64,000 bases of DNA from Stieleria varia (GCF_038443385.1 NZ_CP151726.1:8680001-8744000); one strand, 5' to 3'; positions 45,667-56,748 are shown, counted from the stretch's first letter. Notes: a model not told the origin generated them from the sequence alone. Program-made: numbers and translations.

Positions 45667-48102
45667 ATGAACGTCATCCTACGTTTGTTCTTGATCGTGC
45701 TGCCCATGGTTGCTAGCGCAGCAACTGTTTCCGCAGCAGAATCGTTTGAGTCGTTCTTGAACACACACTGCTTGCGGTGTCACGGGCCAGAGAAAGTCGA
45801 GAGGGACTTGCGGATCGACCAATTATCGCGTGATTTCAAAGTCGGAGCCGATAGCCATCTGTGGGCCGAGATTGTGGAGCGGATCAATGCGGGAGAGATG
45901 CCGCCCGCGGAAGAACCACAGCCCACGGAAGATGAGATTGCCAGTGTCGTCACGCAGCTTGATGCTCGCATCCGCGAAGGAAGGGCGGCGAGAATGGCGA
46001 CTCGGCCACCGGTCGCACACTATCGTCTCAGTCGACGCGAATACCAAAACACCGTCTACGATTTACTCGGTGTTCGCTACGATCCGACTCAACCCGGTGA
46101 GCTGAATGCCGATCCTCTTTGGCAAGGTTACGAACGAATTGGCGCGTTGCTTTCATTGTCGCCGTCGCACGTGGAAAGGTACTACCGAGCGGCAGAGATC
46201 GTTTTGGATCGTGCGTTTCCTCAACAGTCGGTCACGTCACAAACCATTCGCAAAACGGCGGCTGAGATTCGTTACGGTGGCGGCAAGCAACAACAGGAAT
46301 ATCTCGATCGATTTGGCATCAAGCGTCCGCTTCGCGCCTTGATCTTTCCGGGACGACTACAAGCTGCGTTGCGTCCCAACTGGCTGGGACGCGTTGGGCC
46401 CGAACACAGTGGATTGTATCGTGCCAGAATACAGGTCAGCGGGATTCGCCCTCCCGGCGGCCAACGGGCACACTTGCGGATCGGCCAGAGCACGGGTGAA
46501 GCGACGAACGAAGGACTGATTGAACTGGATGTCTTGGCACCAGAGGACCAACCGGAGATCATTGAGTTCGAAGTGTTTTTAGAGATGCCCGCAAGTCTCG
46601 ATTTCAACGTCGTTGTCACCGACATCATTTCACGAGACAAAGGTGGCCATCATCGCAACATCCTGGGCGGTTCCAACTACATCTTCACTCATACCAGTGA
46701 GACTCAGTTGTTGAATCCGACCGGACCCAAACTCTTTGATGAATCCGGCAACGGGATTTTTTCGTTCGTGTTGCTGGATTGGATCGAGTGGGAGGGACCG
46801 ATCGAGAGCGACACCGAGCGGGCGACACGCGTCGGTTTGTTTCCGCCTAATGACGCTAGCCTGGACACGGTCACCGATCATTTGCAGCGATTCGCCCAGC
46901 GTGCTTGGCGACGTCCGGTCAATCCGACGGAGCTACAGCACTACCTCAATGCCTACGAGACGGAACTTGCCGCCGGTGAAAGCGTCTCGTCTGCGTATCG
47001 AGTTGCTTTGCTGGGCGTGCTGACCTCGCGAAACTTTGCCTACATCGTGGAGGGCGAGACTCAACCGCGTACACGATTGACCGACTGGGAACTGGCAACA
47101 CGCTTGTCATACTTTTTGTGGAGTTCCATGCCCGACAACGAACTATTCGATGCGGCAGGCGGTGGAGCGTTGTCTGGAGACGAATTAGCCACGCAAGTGG
47201 ATCGCATGCTGGCGGATCCCAAAGTCGATCGGTTCGTTAAAGATTTTCCGCGGCAATGGTTGCAATTGCATCGTTTGGGAATGTTTCCGCCCGATGGCAA
47301 GTTGTACCCAGACTATGACGTGTGGCTGGAAACCAGCATGCATGAAGAAGTCGTTCACTACTTTCGCGAGATGTTTACCGGTAACCTGCCCATCGACGCG
47401 TTCCTCAAGTCCGACTGGACGATGGTCAACCCGCGACTTTGCGAGTTTTACGGATTGCCCGAACCGAGCACCTCAGGCGTGCAGCGGGTGTCGTTGCGAC
47501 AAGAGGACCATCGTGGCGGGCTGTTGACGATGGGTGCGATCCTCGGCCTGACCTCCGACGGCACTCGACATCGTCCGGTGCATCGTGGGGTCTGGGTTAG
47601 CGAAGCCATCTTTGGAAAAACGCCTCCGCCCCCGCCGGCAAATGTCGACCCGATCGAGCCGAATCCGCCCAGCAGTCCCAAGGCAACCATTCGACAGAAG
47701 ATTGAAGCCCATGCGCAGAACGCGAACTGTGCCGCTTGTCATCGCAATGTCGATCCGCTCGGACTGGCATTCGATCAATTCGATGCGATTGGACAATGGC
47801 GAACACACGAACGAGTCGATCAAGGTACCGGCGAAGATCCGCCGGTGAATGCAAGTGGCGTCATGCCCGACGGTCGTGCATTCAGCGATGCGGAGCAATT
47901 CAAACAACTACTCCTGGACGACCGCGACTCATTCCTGAAAGCCTTCGTCGAACACCTGTGCACGTACGGTTTGCGTCGCGTCATGACGGTGGACGATCGT
48001 GAGGACATCCAGGCAATCGTGAACGAAGCAAAGCAAAACCACTATCAATTGAAAGACATCGTCCGCGCCGTCGCCTTGTCCGAACTGTTTCGGAAGCGTT
48101 AA
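45667..48102 (+). CDS. DUF1587/1592/1588/1585-type planctomycete cytochrome c protein
   Basis: An 811-residue exported protein with a signal peptide ([23 protein letters not shown]). C35-LR-C38-H39 begins a cytochrome-c-like domain ([19 protein letters not shown]). Then come the DUF1587 region ([18 protein letters not shown]), a carbohydrate-binding-like insert, DUF1592 ([20 protein letters not shown]), DUF1588 ([34 protein letters not shown]) with CAACH near 695, and DUF1585 at the end ([23 protein letters not shown]). This order is the standard one in planctomycetes, where the gene pairs with DUF1552 as here. Redox role outside the membrane is presumed. The frame is open from 45487, but the signal peptide sets the start. 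Confidence 0.9.
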   Translation: MNVILRLFLIVLPMVASAATVSAAESFESFLNTHCLRCHGPEKVERDLRIDQLSRDFKVGADSHLWAEIVERINAGEMPPAEEPQPTEDEIASVVTQLDARIREGRAARMATRPPVAHYRLSRREYQNTVYDLLGVRYDPTQPGELNADPLWQGYERIGALLSLSPSHVERYYRAAEIVLDRAFPQQSVTSQTIRKTAAEIRYGGGKQQQEYLDRFGIKRPLRALIFPGRLQAALRPNWLGRVGPEHSGLYRARIQVSGIRPPGGQRAHLRIGQSTGEATNEGLIELDVLAPEDQPEIIEFEVFLEMPASLDFNVVVTDIISRDKGGHHRNILGGSNYIFTHTSETQLLNPTGPKLFDESGNGIFSFVLLDWIEWEGPIESDTERATRVGLFPPNDASLDTVTDHLQRFAQRAWRRPVNPTELQHYLNAYETELAAGESVSSAYRVALLGVLTSRNFAYIVEGETQPRTRLTDWELATRLSYFLWSSMPDNELFDAAGGGALSGDELATQVDRMLADPKVDRFVKDFPRQWLQLHRLGMFPPDGKLYPDYDVWLETSMHEEVVHYFREMFTGNLPIDAFLKSDWTMVNPRLCEFYGLPEPSTSGVQRVSLRQEDHRGGLLTMGAILGLTSDGTRHRPVHRGVWVSEAIFGKTPPPPPANVDPIEPNPPSSPKATIRQKIEAHAQNANCAACHRNVDPLGLAFDQFDAIGQWRTHERVDQGTGEDPPVNASGVMPDGRAFSDAEQFKQLLLDDRDSFLKAFVEHLCTYGLRRVMTVDDREDIQAIVNEAKQNHYQLKDIVRAVALSELFRKR

Positions 48103-48133
48103 GAGTCCCTCCAACTCCCTTGAGAACCTTGAC

Positions 48134-49474
48134 ATGAACCCATCCTGGATGATCGACCGGCGGCATGCCTTGCGTGGCCTGGGTAGCTTCATTGCCTTAC
48201 CGCTGTTGAACTGCATGCGTCTCGCCGGCGCAGCGGAAGGGGAGACCCCACGACGAAGTGCATTCATCTACATTCCCAACGGCGTCAATACGCTCGACTA
48301 TCAGATCACCTCGCCTGGTGAAGGATACGAGTTTTCGCGGTCACTGATGCCGTTGGAAAAGCATCGCGCCGTCATCACTCCGATCAGCGGGCTGCATCAT
48401 CCGGGTGGATTGGGACATCATCACAACTGCCAAAAGATCTGGCTCACCGGAGGACATCTCGGTCCGACGGATCGCAATACCATTTCGGTCGATCAGCAAA
48501 TGGCCGAGGTGACTTCACCGCATACGCGTTTTCATTCGTTGGAGATCGCCAACAAAGGCGAATCATTGGCGTGGACGGCGGACGGAATCCGGCTTCCCGG
48601 GATGAGCCGATGCAGCGAAATCTTTGCTCATCTGTTCGAGGAACCCAAGAACGGCACGGCAGCGCAACGCCGATCCCTGCGACGAAAGGTCAGCGTGCTG
48701 GACGCGAATTTGGAGGAAGTCCGCTCGCTGGAGCGAAAAATGGGGGTGGAGGACAAAGGGCGAATGAATCAGTACATGACTGCCGTTCGTGAAACCGAAA
48801 TTCGCACCAAGCGCGCTGATGCTTGGTTGGATGTCCCTCGTCCAGAGATCTCTGACGCCGACCGAAAGCGTAATGAACGCGATGTCCCTCAAACGCAGGC
48901 GGGAGACTATTTCCGGACGGTTTACGATCTGATCATCTTGGCTTTTCAAACAGATGCGACGCGTGTGGTGACCTTCAGCAGTGGCTTGGAGGGTCAGGGG
49001 CTTGCGATTCCCGAGTTGGGGATTTCACAATCGCGTCACGAACTCAGCCATCACAATGGGGACGCAGGGCACATGGAAAAGCTCACACAGAGCGACACCT
49101 TCAGCGTCGAACAATTCAGCTACTTCCTGACGCGTCTGGCCGAGACACCTGATTTCAACGGGCGTCCTTTGTTAGACACGACCATGTCCTTGTTCGGCAG
49201 CGGCATGGCCTACGGTCACAGTCATGGCAACGCCAACTTGCCGCTGGTGTTGGCCGGTGGAACAGGTTGTGGGCTCATGCACGGCCGCCACGTGGATCTC
49301 AACCAAGGTCACTTTGACGGCTATCAACTCGATGAACCTGGCAAACACTACCACCTGTGTAGTCGACCGGCCAACAGTAATGCTCACATGAGCAACCTAT
49401 TGTTGACGATGGCGCAGAAAATGGGTGTGGAGACGGATCGCTTTGGTGACAGCAACGGTGAATTGGATCTGTGA
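48134..49474 (+). CDS. DUF1552 protein, Tat-type signal
   Basis: A 446-residue protein with a twin-arginine head ([28 protein letters not shown]). The core [84 protein letters not shown] and [21 protein letters not shown] is typical of DUF1552, a distant relative of DUF1501 and the usual partner of DUF1592-type cytochromes. It begins 31 bases after that gene. Its stop overlaps the next start in a TGATG arrangement. Confidence 0.9.
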   Translation: MNPSWMIDRRHALRGLGSFIALPLLNCMRLAGAAEGETPRRSAFIYIPNGVNTLDYQITSPGEGYEFSRSLMPLEKHRAVITPISGLHHPGGLGHHHNCQKIWLTGGHLGPTDRNTISVDQQMAEVTSPHTRFHSLEIANKGESLAWTADGIRLPGMSRCSEIFAHLFEEPKNGTAAQRRSLRRKVSVLDANLEEVRSLERKMGVEDKGRMNQYMTAVRETEIRTKRADAWLDVPRPEISDADRKRNERDVPQTQAGDYFRTVYDLIILAFQTDATRVVTFSSGLEGQGLAIPELGISQSRHELSHHNGDAGHMEKLTQSDTFSVEQFSYFLTRLAETPDFNGRPLLDTTMSLFGSGMAYGHSHGNANLPLVLAGGTGCGLMHGRHVDLNQGHFDGYQLDEPGKHYHLCSRPANSNAHMSNLLLTMAQKMGVETDRFGDSNGELDL

Positions 49475-50697
49475 TGCATCAAACAAAAATGATCCAGTCG
49501 CTTGCGTTTCACACAAGTCTAGCGTGCTTGATTTGTGTTTCGCTGTTTATCGGATCGCTACACGCCGAGGAACCGTACCGACCTAAGCCGGGTGAGTTTC
49601 CGAGTCTGGAGGAATCCAAAGCCTTCCGAGGCGAATTGGTCTTTGTCGATCATGTGAATCGACGAGGCAGCCTGCGACTGCATGTGGACGGCCACTACCA
49701 GGAAGGTCGACTTCATCATTTCGCCATGCTGCCCTATGGAATGATTCGCTACCGTGGTGCCCCTGCCGATTTGCGAGACATTCCCATTGGAACGGTTCTT
49801 TACGGTCGCTTTTTCTTGCCTCCCGATCCAAAGAACTCTGCTGTTCCCAATGGAAAGGGAAACGACAAAACTGCCCCGGCGGAAAATCACGCGATCCTGT
49901 TGGAAGACGGGCCGAGCCTTTGTTTGCGAGAAGGCAAATCTTGGAAGCTCAGGTCGGTCGACATCAAGAACGGCGAAGGTGATTTGGTCGCGAGCCTGCA
50001 TCGAGAGGACGACGGCGATGGTTTGGGCGGCGAACATAAGTTGACCATCGACAGATCCACACGTATCTGGCGTGGACGGGAGCTACTGGGGACGGACGAA
50101 CTGACGGCGGATGGGACTTGGCCTGCCGAGGGGCAAAAAGAACTGAGCGGTCAGCCTGTCCAGCTCGCTCTGACTTGGCATCCACGCTATCTCTACCAAC
50201 AGTTTCATGTCGCCGACATTTGGCTCGATGAAACGGCCATGACGGTCGCGACAGAACGCGTTCGTCAGCGCCACATTCGACACATCCGAACGCGTTGGAT
50301 GCCTGCGATGGTGGACTCCATCGAATACGGACAATTTGGTCACGCCATTGTGACGACAACCTTGTTCGGTGGCATCGACGAGTCACTCTACGCGGACTTC
50401 AAACCCGGCACCAGTGGCAAGATGGCTGCGGCGGAGGACACATTGCGGACTTGGTGGCCCGACCACGACGGAATGGACGGCATGATCGTCGGAGTCGACA
50501 CATCACCACGGAATCCGCCGCTGGGTAGCAGTGGGATCCAAATCGGGTTCAAAGTCCCACTGATCTTGGAAGGTTTCCGGCCTGGACGAATCGTCCGCAT
50601 TCGCGCTCAGGGCTGGCCCAATGTCAAACCGCCCGTCGAGGAGCGGGTGCGAGGTTTCGAGGACCGCTGGCCCAGCCCTGAGGTGTTTCAGGACTGA
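49474..50697 (+). CDS. Exported protein of unknown function, third gene of the DUF1592/DUF1552 operon
   Basis: A 407-residue protein with a signal peptide ([31 protein letters not shown]). The remainder is soluble and beta-rich: [84 protein letters not shown] and [14 protein letters not shown]. It resembles no family I can name. The later part ([42 protein letters not shown]) may form another small domain. It shares the final base of the DUF1552 stop, so it should work with that pair. A GTG three bases upstream is an alternative start. Confidence 0.8.
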   Translation: MHQTKMIQSLAFHTSLACLICVSLFIGSLHAEEPYRPKPGEFPSLEESKAFRGELVFVDHVNRRGSLRLHVDGHYQEGRLHHFAMLPYGMIRYRGAPADLRDIPIGTVLYGRFFLPPDPKNSAVPNGKGNDKTAPAENHAILLEDGPSLCLREGKSWKLRSVDIKNGEGDLVASLHREDDGDGLGGEHKLTIDRSTRIWRGRELLGTDELTADGTWPAEGQKELSGQPVQLALTWHPRYLYQQFHVADIWLDETAMTVATERVRQRHIRHIRTRWMPAMVDSIEYGQFGHAIVTTTLFGGIDESLYADFKPGTSGKMAAAEDTLRTWWPDHDGMDGMIVGVDTSPRNPPLGSSGIQIGFKVPLILEGFRPGRIVRIRAQGWPNVKPPVEERVRGFEDRWPSPEVFQD

Positions 50698-50809
50698 CGC
50701 AGGGTTACAAGCCGACGTCACCCTGAACGGATTTCACAAGGAACCGCCCAGCATAAGGATGGTTTTTCGAACACGTCGATCGCTCAATCACCGCGTTTGA
50801 AACCTGATA

Positions 50810-50839
50810 TTGGACGCCGGGATCTCTAGCCACTAGAAT
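50810..50839 (+). promoter_or_regulatory. Possible promoter of the second DUF1549/1553 operon
   Basis: TTGGAC (50810-50815) and TAGAAT (50834-50839) with an 18-base spacer stand about 140 bases before the ATG at 50978, in an intergenic region without other signals. Confidence 0.35.
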
Positions 50840-50977
50840 AAGGTCCACTCCCACCATGGCGATTCCCCCCCCCGAATCGCTCCGAGTCCCCCGCCTTTGA
50901 CTCTCCAAACCATGCCACAACGTCTCGACGATCCTGCTGCGCGTTGGTTAAGAGAAGGATTCTCTCGACGCGGCGAT

Positions 50978-53233
50978 ATGACTTCCACGAGCGAGAGGGC
51001 GCAAGGGAAATTCTGGCGCATCCCATTACGGAGCTGGGGGATCGCTGCTGGATTCTTGATGGTTGTTCTCAGCATTCAAACTGTACGCGCAGAGACTCCG
51101 TCGGTTGATTTTGTCAACGACATCATGCCGGTGCTGACCAAGGCGAGTTGCAATACCGGCGTCTGTCATGCCAAGGCTGGTGGAGGTCAAAACGGATTCG
51201 AGCTTTCCTTGCTCGGATTTGAGCCCCAAGACGACTACACGCACTTGGTGCGAGGCGGTCGTGGGCGGCGTGTCTTTCCTGCCGCGCCCGAGCTGAGTTT
51301 GATTCTGCAAAAAGCGTCAGGCGAAATCCCTCACGGAGGTGGCATCCGACTGTCAAAAGATTCCAGTGGTTACCGACTGCTGCATCAATGGATTGAGCAG
51401 GGAATGCCAGCTTCCCCAGAAAACAACACCCAGGTCACCTCCGTGGAAGTTGACCCGCCCGCGGCAATCCTGAAACCCAACGAGCAGCGGCAGTTGGCCG
51501 TGATGGTCAAGTACTCCGATGGCAGTCAGCGTGATGTCACATCGCTGGCTTTGTTTGAGTCCAACGATGACGCAATGATCACGGTCACCGACGACGGGCT
51601 GGCGACAGCCAGCGACATCCCCGGCAACGCATCCGTCATGGTCCGCTATCAAGGTCGCGTCGCAGTTCACAGCGCGACCATTCCAATGGCAGCACCAGTG
51701 GGCGACGTACCAGAACCGATCAACTTTGTCGACGAGCATGTCTTCGGCAACCTTACCCAGTTAGGAATTCCACCGTCGCCGGTTTGCGATGACGCCACGT
51801 TCTTGCGACGCGTGACGTTGGACATCGCCGGGCGACTACCCAGCGAAGAAGAAACCAAAAACTTTCTCGAAAACGAATCTGCCGATCGTCGTATCCAGGT
51901 CGTTGATGAGCTGCTGCGGAGCCCGGACTACGCGGACTATTTTGCCAACAAGTGGACGGCGCTGTTGAAGAACCGCCGCGATGATCGCAGCGACATCACA
52001 TCCAACTTTGCTTTTCACGCTTGGGTGCGTGACAGTCTGCTCGCCAACACACCGTACGATCAAATCGTGCGTGAACTGCTGGCTGCAACGGGAACGATCA
52101 TCGGCAACCCGCCAGTCGCGTGGTACAAACGCGTGAAAGAGCCGAACCAACAGATCGAAGACGTCTCGCAGCTTTTCCTCGGCGTTCGGTTGCAGTGTGC
52201 CCAATGTCACCACCACCCGTTTGAACGATGGAGCCAAGACGATTACTACGCGTTGACTGCGTTCTTTAGCCGTGTCGGGCGCAAACCGACGGCGACGGCA
52301 GGCGAAGACCTGATCTTTCACCAACGTGGTGTGGCCGAAGCAAAGAACATGAAGACCGGGACGATGATTCGTCCGATCGCACTGGGCGACCGTGTCGGCG
52401 AAATCTCGCCCGATGAGGACCCACGGCTGAAACTGGCCGACTGGATGGCTTCGCCCGAAAACCCGTTCTTCGCCAAAGCGCTCGTCAATCGCTACTGGAA
52501 GCACTTTTTCAAACGCGGATTGATCGAACCAGAAGACGACATCCGCGACACGAATCCTCCGACCAACCCTGAATTGCTCGCCGCCTTGGAGCTGCATTTC
52601 ATCGAGAGCGGATTTGATCTCAAAGACTTGATTCGAGTGATTGCGACCTCCAGGGCCTATCAACTCAGTGCCGCACCGAACGAGCACAACATCGCGGACA
52701 TGCAAAACTACTCCCGATACTTTCCGAGACGATTGCAAGCCGAGGTTTTGTTGGATGCCATTGATCAAGTGACCGGAGCGACCACCAGCTTTGCAAACCT
52801 GCCGCCTGGGACGCGCGCCGTAGCTTTGCCTGACAACAGCTACAACACTTCGTCTCCGTTCTTAAAAGTGTTCGGGCGTCCCGAAAGCACCAGCGTCTGC
52901 GAGTGCGAACGTGTTCAGTCGGCTAGTTTGGCTCAAAGCCTGCACTTGATCAACGCGGCTGACATCAAGTCCAAAATAGCGGCGTCAAACGGTCGCGTAG
53001 CAAGACTGACCAAGGATGCGAATCCCATCGAAGATCAAGTTCGAGAAATGTACTTGGCCGCGCTGAGTCGTTTGCCCAGCGACGAGGAGTTGCGTATTGC
53101 AGCCGCTTATCTGGTCGAGTCTCGCGTCGGTGACGACGGCAAGCCGCTGTCGGAAAACCAGGCCTTGCGGGACAACTTGCAGGATCTCACCTGGGCGTTG
53201 ATCAACACCAAAGAATTCATCTTCAACCACTAG
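50978..53233 (+). CDS. DUF1549/DUF1553 planctomycete cytochrome-like protein, second copy
   Basis: A 751-residue exported protein. With ATG 50978 the head is MTSTSERAQGKFWRIPLRSW followed by GIAAGFLMVVLSIQTVRA, a good signal peptide. C58-X4-C63-H64 (CNTGVCHAKAGG), an Ig-like region (about 140-235), DUF1549 and DUF1553 follow, with CAQCHHHPFERW in the middle. It is about 40% alike by eye to the copy at 17422 in the conserved parts. The codons for about residues 10-18 are a copy of the dispersed GGGATTCGCC repeat. The frame is open back to 50897; no start there has a ribosome site. The next gene begins six bases after the stop. Confidence 0.88.
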   Translation: MTSTSERAQGKFWRIPLRSWGIAAGFLMVVLSIQTVRAETPSVDFVNDIMPVLTKASCNTGVCHAKAGGGQNGFELSLLGFEPQDDYTHLVRGGRGRRVFPAAPELSLILQKASGEIPHGGGIRLSKDSSGYRLLHQWIEQGMPASPENNTQVTSVEVDPPAAILKPNEQRQLAVMVKYSDGSQRDVTSLALFESNDDAMITVTDDGLATASDIPGNASVMVRYQGRVAVHSATIPMAAPVGDVPEPINFVDEHVFGNLTQLGIPPSPVCDDATFLRRVTLDIAGRLPSEEETKNFLENESADRRIQVVDELLRSPDYADYFANKWTALLKNRRDDRSDITSNFAFHAWVRDSLLANTPYDQIVRELLAATGTIIGNPPVAWYKRVKEPNQQIEDVSQLFLGVRLQCAQCHHHPFERWSQDDYYALTAFFSRVGRKPTATAGEDLIFHQRGVAEAKNMKTGTMIRPIALGDRVGEISPDEDPRLKLADWMASPENPFFAKALVNRYWKHFFKRGLIEPEDDIRDTNPPTNPELLAALELHFIESGFDLKDLIRVIATSRAYQLSAAPNEHNIADMQNYSRYFPRRLQAEVLLDAIDQVTGATTSFANLPPGTRAVALPDNSYNTSSPFLKVFGRPESTSVCECERVQSASLAQSLHLINAADIKSKIAASNGRVARLTKDANPIEDQVREMYLAALSRLPSDEELRIAAAYLVESRVGDDGKPLSENQALRDNLQDLTWALINTKEFIFNH
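51006..51029 (-). repeat. Dispersed short repeat inside a signal peptide
   Basis: AAATTCTGGCGCATCCCATT, minus orientation, is the same repeat as the intergenic copies with one or two changes. It encodes part of the n-region of the second DUF1549/1553 protein (GKFWRIPL). Confidence 0.65.
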
Positions 53234-53239
53234 CACATC

Positions 53240-55294
53240 ATGAATGATCTCCCCAAGACAACTGCGAGACTGGCGGTTGCGGTTCTTGCCTTTTTTGCTG
53301 GACACCTCAGCTATGTGAGTGCTCAGTCGGTTTGCTTGCCGGCACCCCGGTTGCTGACAACCATGCCGATGGGCGGCCAAGTCGGTTCGACCGTGGAAGT
53401 GACCGTGACTGGCGAATCGATCGAAGGTGCGGAGCAATTGCGGTTTTCGGACCCGAGGATCAGTGCCCTGCCCAAGCTCGACGCCGATGGCCTGCCGCTG
53501 GCGGGAAAGTACACCGTGACGATCTCGCCGGACTGCCCTCTGGGAATTCACGAAGCCCGGTTGATGACCCCGTTGGGGCTTTCCACGTCACGTGTGTTCT
53601 CGGTGTCGTCGCTGCCAGAAGTGATCCAGGAGAAACCAACACCAACCGCCGAAGCCCCGATGGAGCTGGCGATCAACACGATCTGCAACGCAACAATGCC
53701 GGTTCGAGCGGTCAACCATTACTCATTCACTGCCAACAAGGGGCAACGTGTCTTGGTGGAGTGCGCCGCCGATGGGATCGATTCCAAACTGAAAGCCGTG
53801 CTGATCGTCGCGGACGAAAAAGGTCGTGACTTGATGGTCGAAAGGCGAGGCGGAGCGATCGATTTCACGGCTCCCAAAGACGGGATCTACCAAGTCAAGG
53901 TTCATGAGCTGACGTTCAATGGCGGTCCAGAGTATTTTTATCGACTTGCGATTCGAGATGTTGCGGGTGACGTGATCCCCGATCCATTGCCGTCAACGCA
54001 ACAAGTCAACGCGTTTTCGTGGCCTCCGCCGGGCTTGTCCGCTGTGGCAGAGATGCGTGAGATCGAACCGAATCAAGACACGACTCAAGAGATCGGGCTG
54101 CCGTGTGACATCGCCGGCAGCTTCTATCCCGCCGCCGATGTGGACACCTTTGAGTTTAATGCCAAGAAAGGCGAGATGTGGTGGGTGGAGGTTGCGTCTC
54201 AGCGACTGGGCTTGCCAACAGATCCATCCGTATTGGTGCAACAAATCGTTGACGAAGGCGACGATCGCAAGTATGTGGATGTCGCCGAATTGAACGACAT
54301 CTCAAGTCCGGTGAAAGTTTCCAGCAACGGATACGCCTACGATGGACCGCCGTACAACGCGGGCTCCAGCGACGTGCTGGGTCAGTTTCAAATCCAAATG
54401 GACGGTCGCTATCGATTGCAACTGCGAGATCTGTTCGGCGGCACTCGCAACGATCCACGCAACGTCTATCGGATGGTGATCCGCAAAGCCCAGCCAGACT
54501 TTGCGCTGGTCGGATGGGCGTTGCACATGATGTTGCGCAACGGGGATCGCAATGCACTTTCCAAACCGATTGCGCTTCGCCCTGGAGCGACCATGGCATT
54601 GGAAGTCGTCGTGATTCGCAAGGACGGGTTTGACGGCCCGATCGAACTCAGAATGGACCACTTGCCCGAAGGCGTCGCCGCACAAGGGTTGACGATCCCC
54701 GCCAAACAATCGCGAGGCATTATGCTCGTCACGGCCGCGGAAGACGCCCGGCAGGATATGTCGATGGCCGATTTCTATGGCACCGCCGAGATCGATGGGC
54801 AAACCGTCACGCGACGCTGTCACCTGGCATCGATGAAATGGCCCGTCAAAGACGGCAAGTCGGAAATCCCCAGTCCAAGGTTGCTGGCCGATGTTCCGAT
54901 TTCGGTCAGCGCGATCGAGAAAACGCCACTGACGATCTCGCCTCAAGAAGACAAAGTTTGGGAAGCGAAAGCGGGCGAAAAGCTGACCATCCCGATGGTT
55001 CAAACATCCAACGCAAAGTTTTCGGGAGCGAACCTGAGCCTCAGCACGTTTGGCGGCGATATGGAGCGTAACCCCACGTTCGACGTCTCGCTCACGGCTG
55101 ATCGAACCGAAGCCGTGATCGATCTGGCCAAAACCAAAACCCCGCCTGGCGATTACACGATCGCCTTTTACGGAGGCGCTGTCGTCAAGTACGCAGCGAA
55201 TCCGGACGCTGCCGACGCCAAGACCAATGACATTGCCGACATCATCGTCACCCAGCCCGTCCACATCCGAGTGTTGCCGGAAGAGAAAAAATGA
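53240..55294 (+). CDS. Exported protein with PPC-like beta domains
   Basis: A 684-residue protein with a signal peptide (MNDLPKTTARLAVAVLAFFAGHLSYVSAQ). An N-terminal IPT-like beta region (PMGGQVGSTVEVTVTGESIEGAEQLRFSD) is followed by two bacterial pre-peptidase C-terminal-like units (NHYSFTANKGQRVLVECAADGIDSKLKAVLIVAD; DIAGSFYPAADVDTFEFNAKKGEMWWVEVASQRLG) and further beta domains toward the end. No catalytic motif is seen. It is the standard middle gene between DUF1549/1553 and DUF1501 in this type of operon, probably a binding or assembly protein outside the membrane. It starts six bases after the cytochrome-like gene, and its stop overlaps the DUF1501 start as ATGA. Confidence 0.85.
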   Translation: MNDLPKTTARLAVAVLAFFAGHLSYVSAQSVCLPAPRLLTTMPMGGQVGSTVEVTVTGESIEGAEQLRFSDPRISALPKLDADGLPLAGKYTVTISPDCPLGIHEARLMTPLGLSTSRVFSVSSLPEVIQEKPTPTAEAPMELAINTICNATMPVRAVNHYSFTANKGQRVLVECAADGIDSKLKAVLIVADEKGRDLMVERRGGAIDFTAPKDGIYQVKVHELTFNGGPEYFYRLAIRDVAGDVIPDPLPSTQQVNAFSWPPPGLSAVAEMREIEPNQDTTQEIGLPCDIAGSFYPAADVDTFEFNAKKGEMWWVEVASQRLGLPTDPSVLVQQIVDEGDDRKYVDVAELNDISSPVKVSSNGYAYDGPPYNAGSSDVLGQFQIQMDGRYRLQLRDLFGGTRNDPRNVYRMVIRKAQPDFALVGWALHMMLRNGDRNALSKPIALRPGATMALEVVVIRKDGFDGPIELRMDHLPEGVAAQGLTIPAKQSRGIMLVTAAEDARQDMSMADFYGTAEIDGQTVTRRCHLASMKWPVKDGKSEIPSPRLLADVPISVSAIEKTPLTISPQEDKVWEAKAGEKLTIPMVQTSNAKFSGANLSLSTFGGDMERNPTFDVSLTADRTEAVIDLAKTKTPPGDYTIAFYGGAVVKYAANPDAADAKTNDIADIIVTQPVHIRVLPEEKK

Positions 55295-56748
55295 ATCCTT
55301 CACAAGAATTGTGCTGTCCGGGTCCTGACGCCGCAACGCACAACATAGCCGCGAATCTTGCCGGTACGCGACGCAGTTTTATGAAAATGGGCATCGCCGG
55401 TTTTGCGAGCCTCAGCCTGCCAGCGGTCATGCGATTACGCGCGGCCAGTCTCGCTGCAACCGGTTCGACTGCGGCAAGCGAAAAGACCGCCGTGATCTTG
55501 GTGTGGAAACCAGGCGGATGCTCTCACATTGACACCTACGACCCCAAACCCGACGCGGGCAGCGAGTATCGCGGACCCTTTGGCATGATCTCGACCAAAG
55601 TGACGGGAATGAAGTTCACCGAGTTGCTGCCCAGACAGGCCGCGATCGCTGACAAGTTCACGCTGCTCAGGAGCATGAAACAAGGTGCCGGCGGACACCC
55701 GGCCGGCTCGATGCAGATGTTTTCCGGCGACGCCGACACACGCGACAAACCCAAACCGAAGTATCCCGACTGGATGTCGGTGGTCAACTATTTGCGAAGC
55801 CAAGAGGGGCCGCGAGAGAATCCGTTGCCACGATACGTCGGCGTCAGTGGGCCATCGACGTATAACGGCCCCGCGTATTTGGGCGATGCCTACTCACCAT
55901 TCTCAGTGACCGGCGACCCAAATTCTCCCGATTTTGTGGTTCCCAACATCGGGTTGTCCAGTCAAAACGAAGCCGAGAGGATCCGCCGACGCATCGGTCT
56001 GCGAGAAAAGCTTGACACGATGTCTCGCGAGTTTGACCGATACGGCGAACTCGGAGCGTTGGACGAATTTGAATCGCAGGCGATGGCATTGCTGACCAAC
56101 CCCAAGACCAAAGACGCCTTCGACTTGACCCAGGAAGACGACAAGACCCGAGATCGCTACGGTCGAAATGCTTGGGGGCAACAGTTGCTGTTGGCGCGTC
56201 GATTGGTCGAGGCCGGAGTCGAAGTATTGACGACCAGCTTGCGTGGTCAACTTTGTGGCCGCGTCAGCAACTGGGACGATCACGCGGTCAACCACCACGT
56301 GTTCGACGCGTTGCGTTTCCGCGCCCAGGCGTACGATCAAGCCGTCACGGCGTTGATCGAAGACATCCATGAGCGTGGTTTGTCCAAACGCGTGCTGGTT
56401 GTGGTGACGGGTGAGTTTGGACGGACGCCAAAGATCAATTATCAACCCAGCACCGGGGCGGGCAACGCGAGTGCAGCGGCCGGAACCAAGCAACCAGGAC
56501 GTGACCACTGGCCCCGAGCCTTCTCAAACATCTGGGCCGGCGGTGGAATCGAGACAGGACGCTTCATCGGTTCAACGGACAAACGCGGCGAAGACGTCGT
56601 GGAGCGACCATGCGGCCCCGGTGATTTCCTAGCAACGATCTATCATCACTTGGGAATCGATTCGTCCAAGGTTTTCATCAAAGACTTCAACGGCCGCCCC
56701 ACACCAATCGTCGATCACGGAACACCGATCCCAGAGCTGATGGGATGA
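55291..56748 (+). CDS. DUF1501 protein with Tat signal, second copy
   Basis: A 485-residue protein. The head TRRSFMKMGIAGFASLSLPAVMRL is a very good twin-arginine signal. The DUF1501 core follows: VILVWKPGGCSHIDTYDPKPDAGSEYRGPFGMI, LLRSMKQGAGGHPAGSMQMFSGD, VVTGEFGRTPKINY and GRDHWPRAFSNIWAGGGI. The copy at 19762 is shorter by about 50 residues. It should be exported folded, with its cofactor or metal, alongside the DUF1549/1553 and PPC-domain proteins encoded just upstream in the same transcript. Confidence 0.9.
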   Translation: MNPSQELCCPGPDAATHNIAANLAGTRRSFMKMGIAGFASLSLPAVMRLRAASLAATGSTAASEKTAVILVWKPGGCSHIDTYDPKPDAGSEYRGPFGMISTKVTGMKFTELLPRQAAIADKFTLLRSMKQGAGGHPAGSMQMFSGDADTRDKPKPKYPDWMSVVNYLRSQEGPRENPLPRYVGVSGPSTYNGPAYLGDAYSPFSVTGDPNSPDFVVPNIGLSSQNEAERIRRRIGLREKLDTMSREFDRYGELGALDEFESQAMALLTNPKTKDAFDLTQEDDKTRDRYGRNAWGQQLLLARRLVEAGVEVLTTSLRGQLCGRVSNWDDHAVNHHVFDALRFRAQAYDQAVTALIEDIHERGLSKRVLVVVTGEFGRTPKINYQPSTGAGNASAAAGTKQPGRDHWPRAFSNIWAGGGIETGRFIGSTDKRGEDVVERPCGPGDFLATIYHHLGIDSSKVFIKDFNGRPTPIVDHGTPIPELMG

